Origin: Caecitellus pseudoparvulus
Lineage: Eukaryota > Bigyra: Bicosoecida
Direction of reading: 5' to 3'
Assembly (NCBI GenBank): GCA_965644315.1
Contig: CBFFRQ010000052.1
Coordinates: forward strand, 186,001-250,000
DNA: 64,000 nucleotides
Below, one piece after another: positions 28,301 through 37,314 of this stretch. The position numbers and the translations under genes were made by a program. The notes beneath the pieces were generated by a model that was not told where the DNA came from, did no database searches, and saw only the letters and a program-made list of their open reading frames with translations. How positions within the stretch are numbered: the stretch's first letter is position 1; every line of letters starts with the position of its first letter.

Positions 28301-30601
28301 GCCGCCGCCGCCGTCTGCAGGCGGCTTGGTGGAGGCGGAGGCTGGCTGTGCTGGTGGCTTGGAGGGGGGGGCAGGTGCTCCTGTGCTGGGCAGGTCCATG
28401 GTGGCGAGGGACCAGGATGCCTGGCCGTCACGGGAGGCAGCGCCAGCACGGGGGGTGGTGGACCGGCCGTGGGGGTGGGTGGGCGTGGACCCTGAGCCAC
28501 TGGCACGGGTGGGCATGCCCCGGCTCAGCGCTGCCAGGCCGTCCAGGGTGGGGGAGCCGGTGGGCGGGCAGTGCACGGTGTTGGGTGGGAGCGCCGTGTC
28601 CCCGCTCGCCCCACTGCGCACGTCAGCCAGCAGGGCCCCTAAATCGGCATCCAGGGGGAAGACAGCCAGAGCTGAGGACTCGCCCGGGACTGGTGAGGCC
28701 TCGGCTGAGCCCACGGACAGGCACGCCGCTTCACAGCCTGCCTCATTCTCAGCCACGTACTGGCAGGCTGGGCAGGTGAACTGCACGTCGTCCTCCAGCG
28801 CCTCTGGCACGAGGGAGTTCTTGCGGGGGTTGAATAGGGCGCAGATTTGGTGGCACCAGCCCTCGCACTTGTCACACTGCACCCACGGCTCCGCCACGAC
28901 GTCGTCGTTCTTGCGCTTCTGCAGGCCCATGCTGCGCAGCATGCCGGAGATGAGGGACACGAAGTTCTTCTTGTACTGCACGCAGGCCATGCAGAGCGCC
29001 GCGCCCCAGGCGGAGGCCTTGAACCCCCGCATGCCGGGCTCGGACAGCATGACCTTCAGCGTGACGGCATCCCCCACCGTGCGCAGCAGCGGCGCGACCT
29101 GGTGCATCTTTATGGACCGGGGCAGGCCCAGCGCAGCCGTGACGGCGCCGCCCGCCACGAAGGGCGTGTCGGGGGGGATGGTCTTGGTCACGTCGCACAG
29201 CGGCATTTTGCCGACGGAGTTGAGGACTGATACAATGACGCCCTGCGCCTGAGTGGCAGCCGAGCGCGCCACTGCCGCGAACAGCTGTGCACGCAGCGCA
29301 CTGCTGGCTCCCGCCTTGCCGTTGGCCGACGCCCGTGTGCGCTTGGCGCGGGGCGTGCCGGCGGAGGAGGGCGAACGGGGCGAGGTCAGGAGGGGGGGCG
29401 CCCCCCCTCCCCCTGTTCCTGCCTTGTCCCCAGCACCAGCCCTGTGAGCAGTGGGGGACACGCCACACGTGGTGAGCAGGTCCCCTGCCTGCTGCACAGA
29501 GTCTGCGTCGGAGACACCCTGGATGGGGTGCTGGGGCAGCGTGCAGGGCGCCACCACCCCCATGGCCTGAGCCCACACCGTGTCTGACAGCATGCGCAGG
29601 GCACGCTGGTTGAGGCCGGCGAAGATGGCAGCCGTCGGCGGCAGCACCGCCCCCGGGCCTGCGTGGGGGATGCCCCCCGTGCTGATGCAGCGCATGCACC
29701 AGCGCGCGCCTGCCGCGTTGCGGTAGTACGCAGCCCCCCGCTTCACCTTGTCCCCACAGCAGTCACAGTGCAGGACGGGCGGGTCGAAGCGCAGGCACTT
29801 GCAGCCACAGATGACGCAGCGCTGGCCCTGGCAGAAGGAGCAGGAGTGTGCGCGGCGGCGCTCCTCCTCCGCCGTCACCCGGGCATGCAGGCGCTGAAGG
29901 GAGGTGGCGAACTCCTCCTTCAGCCGCCGCGCTGCCAGGTGCACTGGGTGCCCTGCAGGGTTGTACTTGATGGCGTTGGTGAAGACCTGCACGACGTCGG
30001 CAGCAAAGGGCTCTGCGACGCTGTACTGCCCCGTCTCCAGCTTCTGCCGCACGGTGCCCAGGTCCATGGGCTTGTCCACGATGCGAGTGTAGTCTGGCAG
30101 GCGCAGGGCAACGCTGTCCACCGGCGTGTTGAAGACGCCCCCGTTGGAACTGTGCTCCATCATCTTCAACAGCAGCGGGCGGTACCGCTTCACGAACGTC
30201 TCCTGCCGCGTGGCTCGCACATGCTGCAGGATGGTGACCAGCGTGAAGCTGTCCACTGGCGTGAGGGAGTCCACCTCCGGCATGCCGCGGGCGAGCTGCC
30301 CGCCCTCCAGGGGCAGACTGCCCGAGCTGGCGCTGCGGGGGCGCTTGAGGCCTCGCAGGGCGCCGCCAGGCGACGCTGGGGCGCTGCCACCAGCGGCCAG
30401 CTCGGCCTGCAGCGCGGGCAGGCGCCCTGACTTCTTCAGGCGGTAGTAGTGGGTGCGCAGGGACTTGGTGCTGCGAGTGGAATCAAAGCGGTGGGCGAAC
30501 TTGGGGTACTGCTTGCTGAAGGCCTTGGAGTCTGCCAGCAGCTCCACCAGGGCCAGCTCCTCCGCATGTGTCCAGGGGTGTCGAGCAACGCTTCCGGACA
30601 T
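25337..30601 (-). CDS. p300/CBP-type (KAT11) histone acetyltransferase with bromodomain
   Basis: A 1,754-residue intronless frame from the ATG at 30601, which follows an acceptor-like CAG. Order: SANT-like segment (about 8-65); bromodomain (about 115-237, with PMDLGTVRQKLETGQYS and the acetyl-lysine Asn in NAIKYNP); a Cys cluster (about 252-305, CSFCQGQRCVICGCKC); PHD finger (about 572-614, CDKCEGWCHQICALFNP...CPAC); KAT11 catalytic domain (about 893-1203, with VVLMFQRIDGVDVLVFAVYLQ, LDSVRYLRP and AYIWACPP). A Lys/Ala tract and about 480 low-complexity residues follow. Then FVVHLLQP and, at the very end, CDFFNTRQGF...FDTLPRAKHSSMMILWHLHNP, a block typical of plant HAC proteins. The zinc finger normally between these last two blocks, and the ZZ and TAZ fingers after them, are absent. 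No KIX or TAZ1 was seen. It should acetylate histones in the nucleus. Confidence 0.88.
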   Translation of the reverse strand: MSGSVARHPWTHAEELALVELLADSKAFSKQYPKFAHRFDSTRSTKSLRTHYYRLKKSGRLPALQAELAAGGSAPASPGGALRGLKRPRSASSGSLPLEGGQLARGMPEVDSLTPVDSFTLVTILQHVRATRQETFVKRYRPLLLKMMEHSSNGGVFNTPVDSVALRLPDYTRIVDKPMDLGTVRQKLETGQYSVAEPFAADVVQVFTNAIKYNPAGHPVHLAARRLKEEFATSLQRLHARVTAEEERRRAHSCSFCQGQRCVICGCKCLRFDPPVLHCDCCGDKVKRGAAYYRNAAGARWCMRCISTGGIPHAGPGAVLPPTAAIFAGLNQRALRMLSDTVWAQAMGVVAPCTLPQHPIQGVSDADSVQQAGDLLTTCGVSPTAHRAGAGDKAGTGGGGAPPLLTSPRSPSSAGTPRAKRTRASANGKAGASSALRAQLFAAVARSAATQAQGVIVSVLNSVGKMPLCDVTKTIPPDTPFVAGGAVTAALGLPRSIKMHQVAPLLRTVGDAVTLKVMLSEPGMRGFKASAWGAALCMACVQYKKNFVSLISGMLRSMGLQKRKNDDVVAEPWVQCDKCEGWCHQICALFNPRKNSLVPEALEDDVQFTCPACQYVAENEAGCEAACLSVGSAEASPVPGESSALAVFPLDADLGALLADVRSGASGDTALPPNTVHCPPTGSPTLDGLAALSRGMPTRASGSGSTPTHPHGRSTTPRAGAASRDGQASWSLATMDLPSTGAPAPPSKPPAQPASASTKPPADGGGGGGGLPAVTPSMMAAGAIPGADSGGAGPSTAFLSAAGAGGRRVSLAVRTDGLAPAYGLNTVKDVTLVPAETLGVSCADMPLGGAAAPAPAPASTPAGPNNETGASGTGTTFRPASALPTTPLSEAMQKRVRDRLWKLTGSNRLATSVVVREVSNVPLSHTLPDDVRVLYRDPPPPPATLKRTLFSQSAGESSSFVAAAEEDALRIADEQLIRNATQPRAANAEMATLVKAAITSARAVRSLAKDVTEKALADHIASLEERGGGDAASPPRPTALHQYAEKYPYHQRVVLMFQRIDGVDVLVFAVYLQEYGPTAPAPNTNTAYVAYLDSVRYLRPNRARTPVYHELLVAYLADCKARGFDKAYIWACPPQRGEGYIFHRHPPSQRTPGKERLREWYETMLGSAACRGVIQGVTALHEEHFEEDGTLRQDTGLPPVMPGDFWCTELERLAREVGKKGIKKSSAAAKAKAKAKAKAADSDRKKRKKKSSKRPAGSKPRKPLVGAAAAAAAAAAARLEAARAEAVAAGKPPPAASALRKRSGSSRASGGTKRPRAITKREPVATRSAGPAPPLPIMAEAKTDARKAAAAETARQHSPLYESLMSATGSMFSKLLGWEGADGQAAGSEGGEDGPGGNSTPPAPKRARASSVVSDASSSSRHERKTPGSYAAAALSTMSGGSLPSGAAASEVADIAHALTEGGDMDTLVQGAMSSMREVDVQSVLAAWRAASRKASGGASGGSLTSPAAPSRHSPGPAAPAPAISDLQEHLGRVVGLLPHSLVMKGATAALLEAANQIRRSGGLPRPVSSTQATDKPSPGDDKEEEVEEEEVAPDLLGMMHERIKEMGKEMFVVHLLQPPSRPSSVHPQFPVQPSSTSAGPAVPEAGDGPADADAREHAEAGPAGARGSGRRRRGRAGAGKRGAGGCQGAPTATPLSCDFFNTRQGFIRFCQSHNFQFDTLPRAKHSSMMILWHLHNPSIPAYAPTPTVQEVED
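28293..28313 (+). repeat. (CCG)7 trinucleotide repeat
   Basis: Seven CCG units encode a Gly run in the acetyltransferase on the opposite strand, within the low-complexity linker between its PHD finger and catalytic domain. Confidence 0.8.
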
Positions 30602-32081
30602 GGCGGTTGAACCTGAGGGCGGAGGGAGGCAGCAAGGAGTGAGTTGGAGCAATGCCATGTGCAGTCCGCCGTGGGGGCGATGGTGCACCATGGCGCGCGT
30701 GCGGCGCCGGGCTCCCCTGCAGTGATTGCTTCTGCGCACGTTGCACTGACTCGGCAACGACAACGTGCAAGTGCAGTGCACCAAAGAACACACGACGTTC
30801 CAGGGCACGTTGCGTGCAGTGAGGAGTACTGCCACGCAGCAGACACACTGAACATGCATAGCATCACATTCACCGCGCACGTTCAGCCGCGGCCAGGGCG
30901 GGGGGAACGAGCAGCGGAGCACTGACATACTGGCGTTGGTCAATTTCCGCACGGACACCCTCAAGTTCAAACACACGCCTCCCGACGACCCCTAAGCGAC
31001 TGAAACCAAGTGGAGCACACGTGGTAGAGGGTGGATAAGAACGACAGGCAAGGCAGACGTGCGCTCACGGACGGCGTGCACTGCACGGGCGTTCCGGGCA
31101 CTTCCGCACGATGGCTGGCGCAGCTGACGCACGTGGCAGGCATCGGAGAGGCGCCCGCCGAGCCGTTTCTCGCCATTCCCTCACCCCCGCGCAGCACAAC
31201 TTGGACAAGAACAGAAAAGGCTCAATGAACATGCAATGGGGGGCCTTTCACGGGCTCTTTAAGCTCGCCTTTGCACCAGAGGAGCACACAAGTACGAGAT
31301 GCAGGCACTACCCAGCACTCACTTTGCCGAGCTAGCGCCGATGGAAGTCAGCCTTGTGGAGAAAGACCACGCCCTAACTATTAAACGACGGCGGATCTTT
31401 GGGCCCTGAACAGGGATCAAGCACAGCCCTGCAAGGAAGGGCGCACCAGCCATCGTGAGCGAGGGGCAGGAGGGGCGGCGACTGCCGCAAGCCTTGTCGC
31501 GAGCAGGTGTGCATGCAAGCCGCTCAGCATGACAGAGGGGGGTGGGCAAAAGTACAAGCTTGCCTGTGCAACCAGCTACATCGGCAGGGCTTTCGCCGGT
31601 GCAGAGGTTTCGAGCATGCAAGCCCGGGAGGGCTCCGGCTGCCCCGGCCCATACTCCCGGCACGCACCAGTGGCTCGCAGAGGTCCCGGCCGAAGGGTCC
31701 TCGGCAGGGGCTGATGCCCTGTTGACAAGGCGAGACACAGCCAATGCTGACAGCTGCCAGCAGAGGCCCACCTAGTGCGCGTGCTGAGGTGGACGCTGCG
31801 CCCAGAGTCACGCGCCCGCGCAAGCAGCAGCGCCACGGGCGCAAAAAACAACCGCAGAAACGAGTGCTTCGCCTAGTAGTGCACTTGAGCAAGGGTTTCC
31901 ATGTTGATGTTCGTGTGACTGATGTAGGTCATAGTCACAGGTGTCACTGTTTGTCCATTGTAAGCGTCTGCTTGGCCTGGTGGCGAGGCCAGGCTGTCCA
32001 TCGCACGCGGAGTTTTTGCGCGCGGCACGCCCAAAGGGTGGCTTGGGCGACGCGTGCAGGGCTGCAGGTGTTTAGGCCATA
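30602..32081. other. 1.5-kb intergenic region between divergent genes
   Basis: This is the longest stretch in the window without a supported gene. Its reading frames on both strands are short and mutually overlapping, with no domain. It is likely the shared promoter region of the acetyltransferase (minus) and the SS18-like gene (plus), with 5' leaders. ATTTCCGCAC at 30943-30952 repeats a motif found directly before other starts. An acceptor-like CAG just upstream of the acetyltransferase ATG hints at a non-coding first exon here. I saw no tRNA or rRNA signature. A small RNA gene cannot be excluded. Confidence 0.4.
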
Positions 32082-32892
32082 ATGAATCCAGCAGGGGATG
32101 CGTGGAAGGGCGCCCCTCCCCCTGTGGCGACGAAGTTCATTGACTCTGTGGGTTTCTGGGCGTTTCACCACGAAACGCCGCCATTGGCGTGGCACGGTGC
32201 AGCGCCTGCACGCAGGTTTTGCGAGAGAACGCGGAGTTTATCCACGGGGTCGTTGAAAACATGAATCTTGGTCGCATCAAAGACGCTGTCATGTGCGTGC
32301 AGCGCGCCGTGGGGTCCGTTGAGCAGCGACTCAGGCAGCACCTGCGCTGCGCAGGTTGATGGAGCGGTTGGAAGATGGCGTGACACGGCTGAGCAAGCTG
32401 CATGACCTGCAGACGCTCTACCGACCAGATGGCTTCCCCCCTCGACAGGCGCTGACGTATGCCAGTGACCCCCTCACTCGTATTGACCAGACGCAGGCGG
32501 CAGTGGGAACCATGCTCACAGCTGCAGTGCGTCGTCTGTCCGCCGCCGCGCAGTGGCACGCCTCCCCACGCCGCCCCCCCTCCTCGCAGCGGTTCGCCCC
32601 CCGAACGCCCAATCGCAACTTGTTTGCCAGGGTTGGCAGGCGCCGGCCCCCCTCTGCCTGCCCTGTGGCGCCCGACAAACCTGCCCAGCCAGGCCTGCGC
32701 ACGGCACGGCGACGAAGCAAGGCACGGTCGTCACGGCGGAGCACAGCACGGAGTAGTGGCGGAGGCCAGGGTGATGCTGCAGCCTCACCAAGGGGGCCGG
32801 GGGCGGTGTCTGTGCCCCAGCCTGCCGCCGGTGAGTCGGGGCCAGCCAGCAGCGGTGAGGCAGGAGACGCACAGCTGTCAGGGTCACCGTGA
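32082..32892 (+). CDS. SS18/GIF-like (SSXT domain) co-activator
   Basis: Three exons (32082-32147, 32216-32292 and 32355-32892) join exactly in phase into 226 residues. The spliced N-terminus reads KFIDSVLRENAEFIHGVVEN, then MNLGRIKDAVMLMERLEDG and VTRLSKLHDLQTLY. This follows the SSXT pattern of SS18 and plant GIF proteins (L-EN--LI--I-ENQNLG----------LQ-NL--LA-IADAQ), including the asparagine-leucine-glycine turn. In other eukaryotes SS18/GIF proteins are SWI/SNF (BAF) subunits that recruit growth-regulating factors. Here the usual Gln-rich tail is replaced by an Arg/Ser/Pro-rich one. The domain is visible only after splicing, so it would be missed by a six-frame scan. The call rests on remembered family pattern and needs a profile search. 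Confidence 0.5.
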
Positions 32893-33049
32893 TACAATAC
32901 ATGCATCAGAAAGGGAAAGCCCATCATCCCTGTCAGTCCCGGCATGGGTGCACGCGCTGCTTTTTTCGCTGTCGAGGGGAGCAATCGCGCCGAGGTGCAG
33001 GTTGAGCGTGGGCGTGTTGCGGCACGAGCATCTTCCAGCGTGCGAGGCG

Positions 33050-35365
33050 ATGGCTGCGCCAGAGCAGGCGCCCCAGGCAGAGGAGGGCGTTGAGTTCGAG
33101 TTGGACCTGTCTGCGCTGGTGGACGGGCGGCTGCCGGACCACTTGCTGCAGCAGCTCAGCCAGGGCGCCGATGTGACGTTACCGCCCCAAGCAACGCCAG
33201 GGCCCGGCGATGGCGCACAGGGCCCTACATCACGCCCACCTGGGGACCAAGAACAGAGGACAGACAAAGCAGATGATGGCCAATCGTCTGGCACAGCGTC
33301 AGCGTCCCTGGCAGCTGCAGTGGAGCGCCTGAACCAGCTGTCTGCGCCCACTCGCCACGGAGCAGATGTGCTGCACACAGTGGACGGTGACACGCTGCCC
33401 ACCCGGCGGCAGCCTGCCTCGCCGCCTGCGCCGCACCAAGAAGCGTCTCTGCGACGCAGTGAAGCACACGAAGGCGAGGACACGCCCTCCGACCCGGGCG
33501 CGGCGCTGTGGGCCCGTTCGCAAGGCTGGCAGGCCCGCCGCGAAGCCAAGCTGGCAAGCCTGCGAGCGGCCAAGGAGGAGGCGGAGGCAGCCGAGGTGAA
33601 GGGGGGCTTCCAGCCCCGCCTGGCGCCGGGGACGCGCCGTAGACGAGTGCAGGGCACTGTCCTGGACCGCGTGTACAAGTGGAAGAGCGAGAAGGAGCAG
33701 CGCCTGCACGAGGCGCGGCGGGCGGCCAAGGAGGGCGAGGCGCAGGAGCACCTGACCTTCCACCCAGACACACGCAAGAACAAGGAGACGCTGAAGTGGG
33801 GGCCAGGGCGGGCGCCGCCGCCCAGCACAGACGGCGTGCCTGCCTCCTCCTCGGCGGCCGAGTCCCCGCCTCCGGGGCCGAGTCTGGACGCCGCCCAGCG
33901 CCACGCGCTGCGTGCTCGCCAGCAGTCAGACGTCGAAGCGTGGACTGCTCGCATGCAGAAGGCACGGGAGGTGGCGCAGGAACGCGCCAAGCAGCCTTCC
34001 TTCGGCACCAAGTACACTGGGCGCACCACGGTGCCCAAGCCCTTCAAGCTCTCGGGGGGGCGGCGACGTCGGCAGGGGGGCGGCACGACATCCAGCGGTG
34101 GGCGGCGGGGGGCGGCCCCCAACGGGTACGCCAAGCGAGGCCCAGCCACCTCCATGTCCGCGGTGGACCCTGTCACAGGCAAGGTGCACCGGGACCGGCC
34201 AGGGCCTGGGGCGAGGCACAGTGCCGGCACGTCTGCGCCCAGTTCAGCCCCCGCTCCGCCAGTGGGGGCGGCCTATGCGAAGTACGCGGCAGATGTGGCG
34301 CAGCTGGTGACGTCTCCGTCCCGAGAGGAGTCTAGTGTGGCGTCGGGTGTGGAGCCGGACGCGCCAGGCAAGGGTGTCTCGTTCGCCGGGCCGTCCCAGG
34401 ATGCGACCGGACAGGGCCGGGGCTCGTCCCTCGGCACCTACCCCGCCACGCCACCGCCTGGCCATGGCCTGGCGTGGGGGGTGACCTTTGCACCCCCGCC
34501 CGAGGACTCACCCCCCCCACCACCCCGCACATCAGATGGCCTGCGCCCCCTGCCTCCCGCCCTGGACATCACCTCCCCCGCCGGCGCGACGCCAGGCAAG
34601 GGGCAGGGGCAAGGCGGCTTCGTGCCGACGCGTCGCCACGTCCCCACGCCAGGCGCAGCCATGCCGCCCGATGCAGAGGCTGCCCACATCCAGGCCCTGT
34701 CGGCGGCCGCCGCGGCAGTCTCTGACGCCCCCGAGCCGCCCTCCCCCCCCCACACCAACACCGCCCACGTGACATGGGGCGGCCCCGCAGGCCGCGAGGC
34801 AGTGCAGGTGCACAGGTATGACGGCAGCGGTGCCCCGACGCCGTCTCAAGCCCGCGTGGCGCCTGGACGCCCCGGCGCCACGCCTCGCTACCCTGCAGGC
34901 GCCAGCACAGCCACAGCAGGGCACACACCCTTCGCCGGCACCCACCGGTTGCCAGGGCGGGGGGAGCTGGAGAGCCCGCCTGCTGCCGTGTCCCTGCGGG
35001 CGGCCTTTGACGCTGCCAGCTCCCCCTCCCCACAACCATCCCGCGCACCGCCCCAGCCGGCGCAAGCACCCCCTCCCAGGGTGCAGTGGGAGGCCACCGT
35101 CGCCAGTCCGCCACAGCGCCCAGGCCCTGCTCGGGTGGCGACGCCTGGCGTGGCGCTGTCCACAGCACGGCAGGCGTCTGGGGCGTCGCCCTCCTTCAGC
35201 CTGGACAACCTGACAGCGCAGCTGGCAGCTGTGCGGCAGGAGCTGGAGGCGGAGCGGCAGCGCGCTGCGGACATTCGCAGCATGGCTGAGATGCACGGCA
35301 GCTCGCCTGCCCCACCGCAGCGGGCCGCCCCCCCCACGCCCGCGCCACCCCCTCCGCGCCAGTGA
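33050..35365 (+). CDS. Disordered basic protein of unknown function, possibly cytoskeletal
   Basis: A single 771-residue frame; the start at 33050 is the first ATG after the SS18-like gene that leaves a sensible acidic N-terminus (EEGVEFELDLSALVDGRLP). Residues about 165-245 are highly charged and helical and contain GFQPRLAPGTRRRR, VLDRVYKWKSEKEQRL and LTFHPDTRKN. Such F-P-I/L...R-Y...F-P blocks are seen in many protist proteins tied to basal bodies, cilia or microtubules. A second basic patch reads KPFKLSGGRRRR. The rest is Pro/Ala/Ser-rich. A short coiled coil (NLTAQLAAVRQELEAERQRA) closes the protein. No enzyme domain was seen. It converges on the FERM-WW gene with only 27 bases between stops. 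Confidence 0.5.
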   Translation: MAAPEQAPQAEEGVEFELDLSALVDGRLPDHLLQQLSQGADVTLPPQATPGPGDGAQGPTSRPPGDQEQRTDKADDGQSSGTASASLAAAVERLNQLSAPTRHGADVLHTVDGDTLPTRRQPASPPAPHQEASLRRSEAHEGEDTPSDPGAALWARSQGWQARREAKLASLRAAKEEAEAAEVKGGFQPRLAPGTRRRRVQGTVLDRVYKWKSEKEQRLHEARRAAKEGEAQEHLTFHPDTRKNKETLKWGPGRAPPPSTDGVPASSSAAESPPPGPSLDAAQRHALRARQQSDVEAWTARMQKAREVAQERAKQPSFGTKYTGRTTVPKPFKLSGGRRRRQGGGTTSSGGRRGAAPNGYAKRGPATSMSAVDPVTGKVHRDRPGPGARHSAGTSAPSSAPAPPVGAAYAKYAADVAQLVTSPSREESSVASGVEPDAPGKGVSFAGPSQDATGQGRGSSLGTYPATPPPGHGLAWGVTFAPPPEDSPPPPPRTSDGLRPLPPALDITSPAGATPGKGQGQGGFVPTRRHVPTPGAAMPPDAEAAHIQALSAAAAAVSDAPEPPSPPHTNTAHVTWGGPAGREAVQVHRYDGSGAPTPSQARVAPGRPGATPRYPAGASTATAGHTPFAGTHRLPGRGELESPPAAVSLRAAFDAASSPSPQPSRAPPQPAQAPPPRVQWEATVASPPQRPGPARVATPGVALSTARQASGASPSFSLDNLTAQLAAVRQELEAERQRAADIRSMAEMHGSSPAPPQRAAPPTPAPPPPRQ

Positions 35366-35370
35366 CGACC

Positions 35371-35378
35371 AATGCATT
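35371..35378. terminator. Shared palindromic 3'-end element AATGCATT
   Basis: A perfect AATGCATT palindrome lies in the 27-base gap between two convergent genes, 6 bases past the plus-strand stop and 15 bases past the minus-strand stop. It therefore presents AATGCA to both transcripts. Confidence 0.5.
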
Positions 35379-35392
35379 TGTGCGCTGCTCCA

Positions 35393-36960
35393 TCACTCGG
35401 TGGGGGGCTCCCACAGGCTCTCCCCCGTGACTGTGTTGAAGTAGTAGTGCATGCCGTGGTTGTCGTCCCACTCCTTCGTCCAGTTGGGCGGCAGGTCCTC
35501 GTCACCACCGCCGCCACCCGCAGCGGCAGGCTGGGCAGCTGTCTCTGACGGCGCCGCAGCCGCAGCACTTGCTGGCGCGGATTCATCCTCACTGTCTGAG
35601 TCCCCGTCCCAGGCAGCTGCGCGGGCGGCCGACTTGGCCAGGTGCCCTGCGTCGCCCTCCACGTCCGCGTACGCTGCCTCCGACGTGACGATGCTGCCGA
35701 GGGTTTCTGCGTGCTTGGGCTTGGAGGCAGCCACCTTCTTGGCGCGCTGTGTGCCGTCGGCGTTCAGGCCCATCTCCCGCAGCAGGGCCAGGGCGTAGTC
35801 GGTGAGCAGGTCGCTCATGTGCTGGCCCTCACGGGTCTCGAAGGTGAACACAGGGTTCTCTGGCGCGTCGTCCACCTTCAGCTCAAAGTAGAAGTTGACA
35901 CCCGGCTTGTACGCCCAGCGGAAGATGTCTGCCAGCGGGTACTGCGCCAGCGTCTCCATGCTGTCGCTGTCGGTGAAGGACTTGGGGATGCGCAGCAGCA
36001 GGATGCCCTGCCGGGCGATGCCCAGGAAGAGCTTCTTCGGCAGGGCGCGGTCGTAGCGCTGCTTGACGCCGAAGAGGACACAGCCGTAGTAGTCTCGTCG
36101 CGAGACGACGTTCAGGTACGCCTCCATGGGGTTGGCCGTCATGCTGATGGCGTGCTTCTGGTACACCTGCGCCTCGAAGTCGGCCTTGTCGAAGCTGTCT
36201 GCGTCCGTCCACGGCGCAGGCACGTATTCGTGCAGGGTGTTGGTGAGGTAGCCCATCTTGTGCACCGCTGGCTTGTGCTCGCCGAACTTGCTCTGCAGCT
36301 GCAGCGCAGCCAGCTGCACGGCGTCGGAGTAGTTGCACGGGTACGTGCCGGTGATGATGTTGTACACGCCCTGGATGAACAGCAGGCGGATGATGGCGGG
36401 ATCCCCCGAATCCACCAGCGTCTCTGTGAACAACTTGCACTGGAAGACGAACTTGGCGTCCTCGCCGCCATCCCATGCTTCCATGATGGGCAGCACCTGC
36501 AAGCAAGGCCAGCAATGGGAGGGGGTGCCACGCCACGCCATCAAGCACAGCAGGAAGGGGCCAGCAGAGTCTGCACAACACGCACCTCCCGATCGCCCTT
36601 CAGTGCGCGTTCAACTGGGGAAGGGGCAGGGGAGGCATGTGCCGCGCGCGTGGCACGCCAGCGAAACGCTCAGCCCCACGCACTCGTGACACCATCCTGG
36701 CACTCGTGCAAGGAGAAGCACAGGGAGTCATCCATGGGGTCGATGAAGGCCAACTTCTCGGCCATGGTAAGGCAGACATCCTGCAGGGGCGACGGGGTGG
36801 GCAGTGCAGGCAGCTGCAGCCCACGCGCGGCGCCGGGTCAAAGCGCCGCGAAACTCACCTGCACCGTGCTGGTGGGCTCAATCAGCACGGTTTTGTACGA
36901 GTTGTCCAGCAGCCACACCTTGCACACGATCTTCCCTTGCACTGTCTGGATGGCCGCCAT
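35393..36960 (-). CDS. FERM domain protein with C-terminal WW domain
   Basis: Exons are 36960-36859, 36780-36693, 36614-36586 (29 bases) and 36496-35393, giving 440 residues, and all phases close. Residues about 5-100 form the ubiquitin-like F1 lobe (KVWLLDNSYKTVLIEPTSTV...SLHECQD-VERAL). The F2 helical lobe follows (AIIRLLFIQGVYNIITGTY, DAVQLAALQLQSKFG). F3 has YYGCVLFGVKQ and KLFLGIARQGILLL, like the MyTH4-FERM and talin type. An acidic linker leads to a WW domain at about 408-440 (LPPNWTKEWDDNHGMHYYF, then a second Trp). FERM domains bind membrane lipids and receptor tails and WW domains bind Pro-rich motifs, so it is likely a membrane-cytoskeleton adaptor. No myosin or kinesin motor lies next to it. 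Confidence 0.8.
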
Positions 36961-37314
36961 GGTGACGTGTCGCAGTTGCCGGCACGTTCGAGGAAAGCAG
37001 CTTACTCCGCTTCAACTATGGTTCTCGGGGCTTGCGGCTGGGAGCAGCGTGGCTGTGCTGTCGTCGTCAGCGGCGCCAGCGACGTTCAATCGTGGCTAGC
37101 TCGATTGCCAATGCCGTCTGTTACTCGGAGGTTGCATTGCCGGGTCGTGTTGTGGCCTTGAGGCCGAGCTGCGGGAGGCTGGACGCTGCGATTCGCTGGG
37201 CCAGGAGTCCTCGTGGTGCGACACACACGCTGCAAAGAGGCCTGCCCAGCCACGGTTGCATGCTGAAGCACGCATCCCGAGTCGCAAGCAGTCCTTGCTC
37301 GCGCGTGTGGGCCG
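36961..37314. other. 354-base spacer upstream of the FERM-WW gene
   Basis: This stretch lies between the FERM-WW start and the stop of the glutaredoxin gene, both on the minus strand. No reading frame here has support. It should hold the FERM-WW promoter and the glutaredoxin 3' end. A minus-strand AATGCA (TGCATT on the plus strand) occurs at about 37133, and a weaker CATGCA nearer the glutaredoxin stop. Confidence 0.35.

Noticed and set aside
31590-31640. GTTTCGAGC resembling a tRNA T-loop
   Set aside because: No matching acceptor stem, D-arm or anticodon arm at the right spacing.
31319-31892. Overlapping frames in the 1.5-kb spacer that might be a small gene
   Set aside because: Frames of similar length occur on both strands over the same bases and none has a signal peptide, domain or plausible splice partner.
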